A DNA stretch of 64,000 nucleotides from Trissonchulus latispiculum (taxonomy: Eukaryota > Nematoda > Enoplea > Enoplida > Ironidae), in contig JASAND010005702.1 of the NCBI GenBank assembly GCA_030248195.1, positions 124,001 to 188,000 of the forward strand. The letters run 5' to 3'. The notes under the pieces are model-generated. The model had not been told where the DNA came from and searched no databases. It saw nothing but the letters and a program-made list of their open reading frames with translations. Below are positions 61,667 to 64,000 of this stretch, one piece after another (position 1 is the stretch's first letter; the number at the start of each line of letters is the position of its first letter). The translations under genes and the position numbers were made by a program.

Positions 61667-64000
61667 CGGTCTTCGATGCGGTCCTCGATGCGGTCCTCGA
61701 TGCGGTCCTCGATGCGGTCCTCGATGCGGTCCTCCATGCGGTCCTCCATGCGGTCCTCGATGCGGTCCTCCATGCGGTCCTTGATGCGGTCCTCGATGCG
61801 GTCCTCCATGCGGTCCTCCATGCGGTCCTCCATGCGGTCCTCCTTGCGGTCCCCCATGCGGTCCTCCATGCGGTCCTCCATGCGGTCCTCCATGCGGTCC
61901 TCCATGCGGTCCTCGATGCGGTCCTCGATGTGGTCCTCGATGCGGTCCTCCATGCGGTCCTCCATGCGGTCCTCCATGCGGTCCTCGATGCGGCCCTTGA
62001 TGCGGTCCTCCATGCGGTCCTCCATGCGGTCCTTGATGCGGTCCTCGATGCGGTCCTTGATGCGGTCCTCCATGCGGTCCTCCATGCGGTCCTCGATGCG
62101 GTCCTCCACGCGGTCCTCGATGCGGTCCTCCATGCGGTCCTCCATGCGGTCCTCCATACGGTCCTCCATGCGGTCCTCCATGCGGTCCTCCATGCGGTCC
62201 TCCATGCGGTCCTCCATACGGTCCTCCATGCGGTCCTTGATGCGGTCCTAGATGCGGTCCTCGATGCGGTCTTCCATGCGGTCCTCCATGCGGTCCTCGA
62301 TGCGGTCCTCCATGCGGTCCTCGATGCGGTCCTCGATGCGGTCCTCCATGCGGTCCTCGATGCGGTCCTCGATGCGGTCCTCCATGCGGTCCTCGATGCG
62401 GTCCTCCATGCGGTCCTCGATGCGGTCCTCGATGCGGTCCTCCATGCGGTCCTCCATGCGGTCCTCGATGCGGTCCTCGATGCGGTCCTTGATGCGGTCC
62501 TCCATGCGGTCCTCCATGCGGTCCTCCATGCGGTCCTCCATGCGGTCCTCCATGCGGTCCTCCATGCGGTCCTCCATGCGGTCCTCCATACGGTCCTCCA
62601 TGCGGTCCTGCCTGCGGTCCTCCATGCGGTCCTCCATGCGGTCCTCCATGCGGTCCTGCATGCGGTCCTCCATGCGGTCCTCCATGCGGTCCTCCATGCG
62701 GTCCGGTCCTCCTTGATGCGGTCCTCCATGCGGTCCTCCATGCGGTCCTCCATGCGGTCCTCAATGCGGTCCTCGATGCGGTCCTCGATGCGGTCCGCCA
62801 CGCGGTCCTCGATGCGGTCCTCGATGCGGTCCTCCATCCGGTCCTCCCTGCGGTCCTGGGTGCGGTCCTGTTTGGGGTGCTCGATGCGGTCCTCCATGCG
62901 GTCCTCCATGCGGTCCTCCATGCGGTCCTCATGCGGTCCTCCATGCGGTCCTCTCCTCGATGCGTGCGGTCCTCCATGCGGTCCTCCATGCGGTCCTCCA
63001 TGCGGTCCTCGATGCGGTCCTTGATGCGGTCCTCCATGCGGTCCTCCATGCGGTCCTGAGGCTTCCATGCGGTCCTTGATGCGGTCCTCCATGCGGTCCT
63101 CCATGCGGTCCTCCATGCGGTCCTCCATGCGGTCCTCCATGCGGTCCTCCATGAGGTCCTCCATGCGGTCCGGTCCTCCATGCGGTCCTTGATGCGGTCC
63201 TTGATGCGGTCCTCGATGCGGTCCTCCATGCGGTCCTCCATGCGGTCCTCGATGCGGTCCTCCATGCGGTCCTCGATGCGGTCCTTGATGCGGTCCTCCA
63301 TGCGGTCCTCCATGCGGTCCTCCATGCGGTCCTCCATGCGGTCCTCCATGCGGTCCTCCATGCGGTCCTCCATGCGGTCCTCCATGCGGTCCTCCATGCG
63401 GTCCTCCATGCGGTCCTCCATGCGGTCCTTGATGCGGTCCTCGATGCGGTCCTCCATGCGGTCCTCCATGCGGTCCTCCATGCGGTCCTCGATGCGGTCC
63501 TCCATGCGGTCCTCCATGCGGTCTAGCGGTCCTCCATGCGGTCCTCCATGCGGTCCTTCATGCGGTCCTCCATGCGGTCCTCCATGCGGTCCTCCATGCG
63601 GTCCTCCATGCGGTCCTCGATGCGGCCCTCCATGCGGTCCTCGATGCGGTCCCCGCGGTCCTCCATGCGGTCTCCATGCGCTCCATGCGGTCCTCCGGAT
63701 GCGGTCCTCCATGCGGTCCTCCATGCGGTCCTCCATGCGGTCCTCCATGCGGTCCTCCATGCGGTCCTCCATGCGGTCCTCCATGCGGTCCTCCATGCGG
63801 TCCTCCATGCGGTCCTGCATGCTGTCATGCATGCGGTCCTCCATGCGGTCCTCATTCCAATCCATGCGGTCCTCCATGCGGTCCTCCATGCGGTCCTCGA
63901 TGCGGTCCTCCATGCGGTCCTCCATGCGGTCCTCCATGCGGTCCTCCATGCGGTCCTCCATGCGGTCCTCCATGCGGTCCTCGATGCGGTCCTCCATGCG
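61667..64000. repeat. 12-bp minisatellite, GCGGTCCTCCAT and variants
   Basis: About 190 units run to the end of the window and probably beyond. Main variants are GCGGTCCTCCAT, GCGGTCCTCGAT and GCGGTCCTTGAT, with a few degenerate zones (near 62700, 62870, 62950, 63060, 63650 and 63830) that change the phase. Since 12 is a multiple of 3 and the unit lacks stops in most frames, long open frames of four-residue repeats (such as MEDR, RTAW, MRSS, AVLH) appear on both strands. None has upstream coding character. Confidence 0.97.

Noticed and set aside
61597..63997. Open frames of 475, 504 and 780 codons
   Set aside because: They are translations of a 12-bp minisatellite, open on both strands at once, with no non-repeat coding sequence attached.

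Overview
This window looks like a transposon-dense stretch of an animal genome, probably an invertebrate. The reasons are GT-AG introns, MATH/BTB-style BTB genes, a rhodopsin-like GPCR terminal exon, Maverick/Polinton capsid genes, a pogo-like transposase, several TIR elements and minisatellites. I cannot name the species. No bacterial features are present.

Region 1 (1 to about 12 kb, with a structured tail to about 19 kb) is the most unusual part. A single 2465-codon ORF reads through a Gag-like domain with a CCHC zinc knuckle, a class I Env-like glycoprotein (internal hydrophobic leader, four CxxC pairs, furin-type site, fusion peptide, C-terminal membrane anchor), a retropepsin-like protease and two more Gag-like helical segments. 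No reverse transcriptase or integrase is visible in the window. Two further ORFs follow on the same strand. One carries a NADAR-type domain (NAD/ADP-ribose glycosidase-like fold) and an RS-rich tail; the other is unrecognised. A plausible 3' splice site lies just upstream of each start. The non-coding 12 to 19 kb that follows holds many perfect stem-loops, including an eight-helix domain of about 380 nt closed by a 12-bp stem, and a three-copy hairpin motif whose helices keep pairing while their bases change.

Region 2 (about 20 to 34.8 kb) is decayed repeat DNA. It holds a possible LTR-type promoter, a degenerate duplicate of a BTB locus whose centre has become homopolymer, a gag pseudogene with three in-frame stops, and short tandem repeats.

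Region 3 (34830-41146) is a complete pogo-like DNA transposon of about 6.3 kb with matching 26-bp TIRs, TA target duplication and subterminal repeats. Its three-exon transposase starts with MARTKQ, like the histone H3 tail, and ends in a PHD-like finger. One frameshift lies just before the third catalytic aspartate.

Region 4 (41.7-44.9 kb) has a GPCR last exon (+). It is followed by a compact minus-strand cluster of Maverick/Polinton virion genes (penton-like, pX-like, N-terminal part of the major capsid protein, adenain-like protease) and then a TATA-binding-protein-like ORF. The packaging ATPase, polymerase and integrase are absent.

Region 5 (45-61.6 kb) holds three BTB-family copies (one intact, two broken), a duplicated octamer-plus-TATA repeat, and at least five non-autonomous TIR or foldback elements, two of them with hAT-like ends. 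Region 6 (61.67 kb to the window end) is a 12-bp minisatellite that keeps several frames open on both strands and should not be read as protein-coding.
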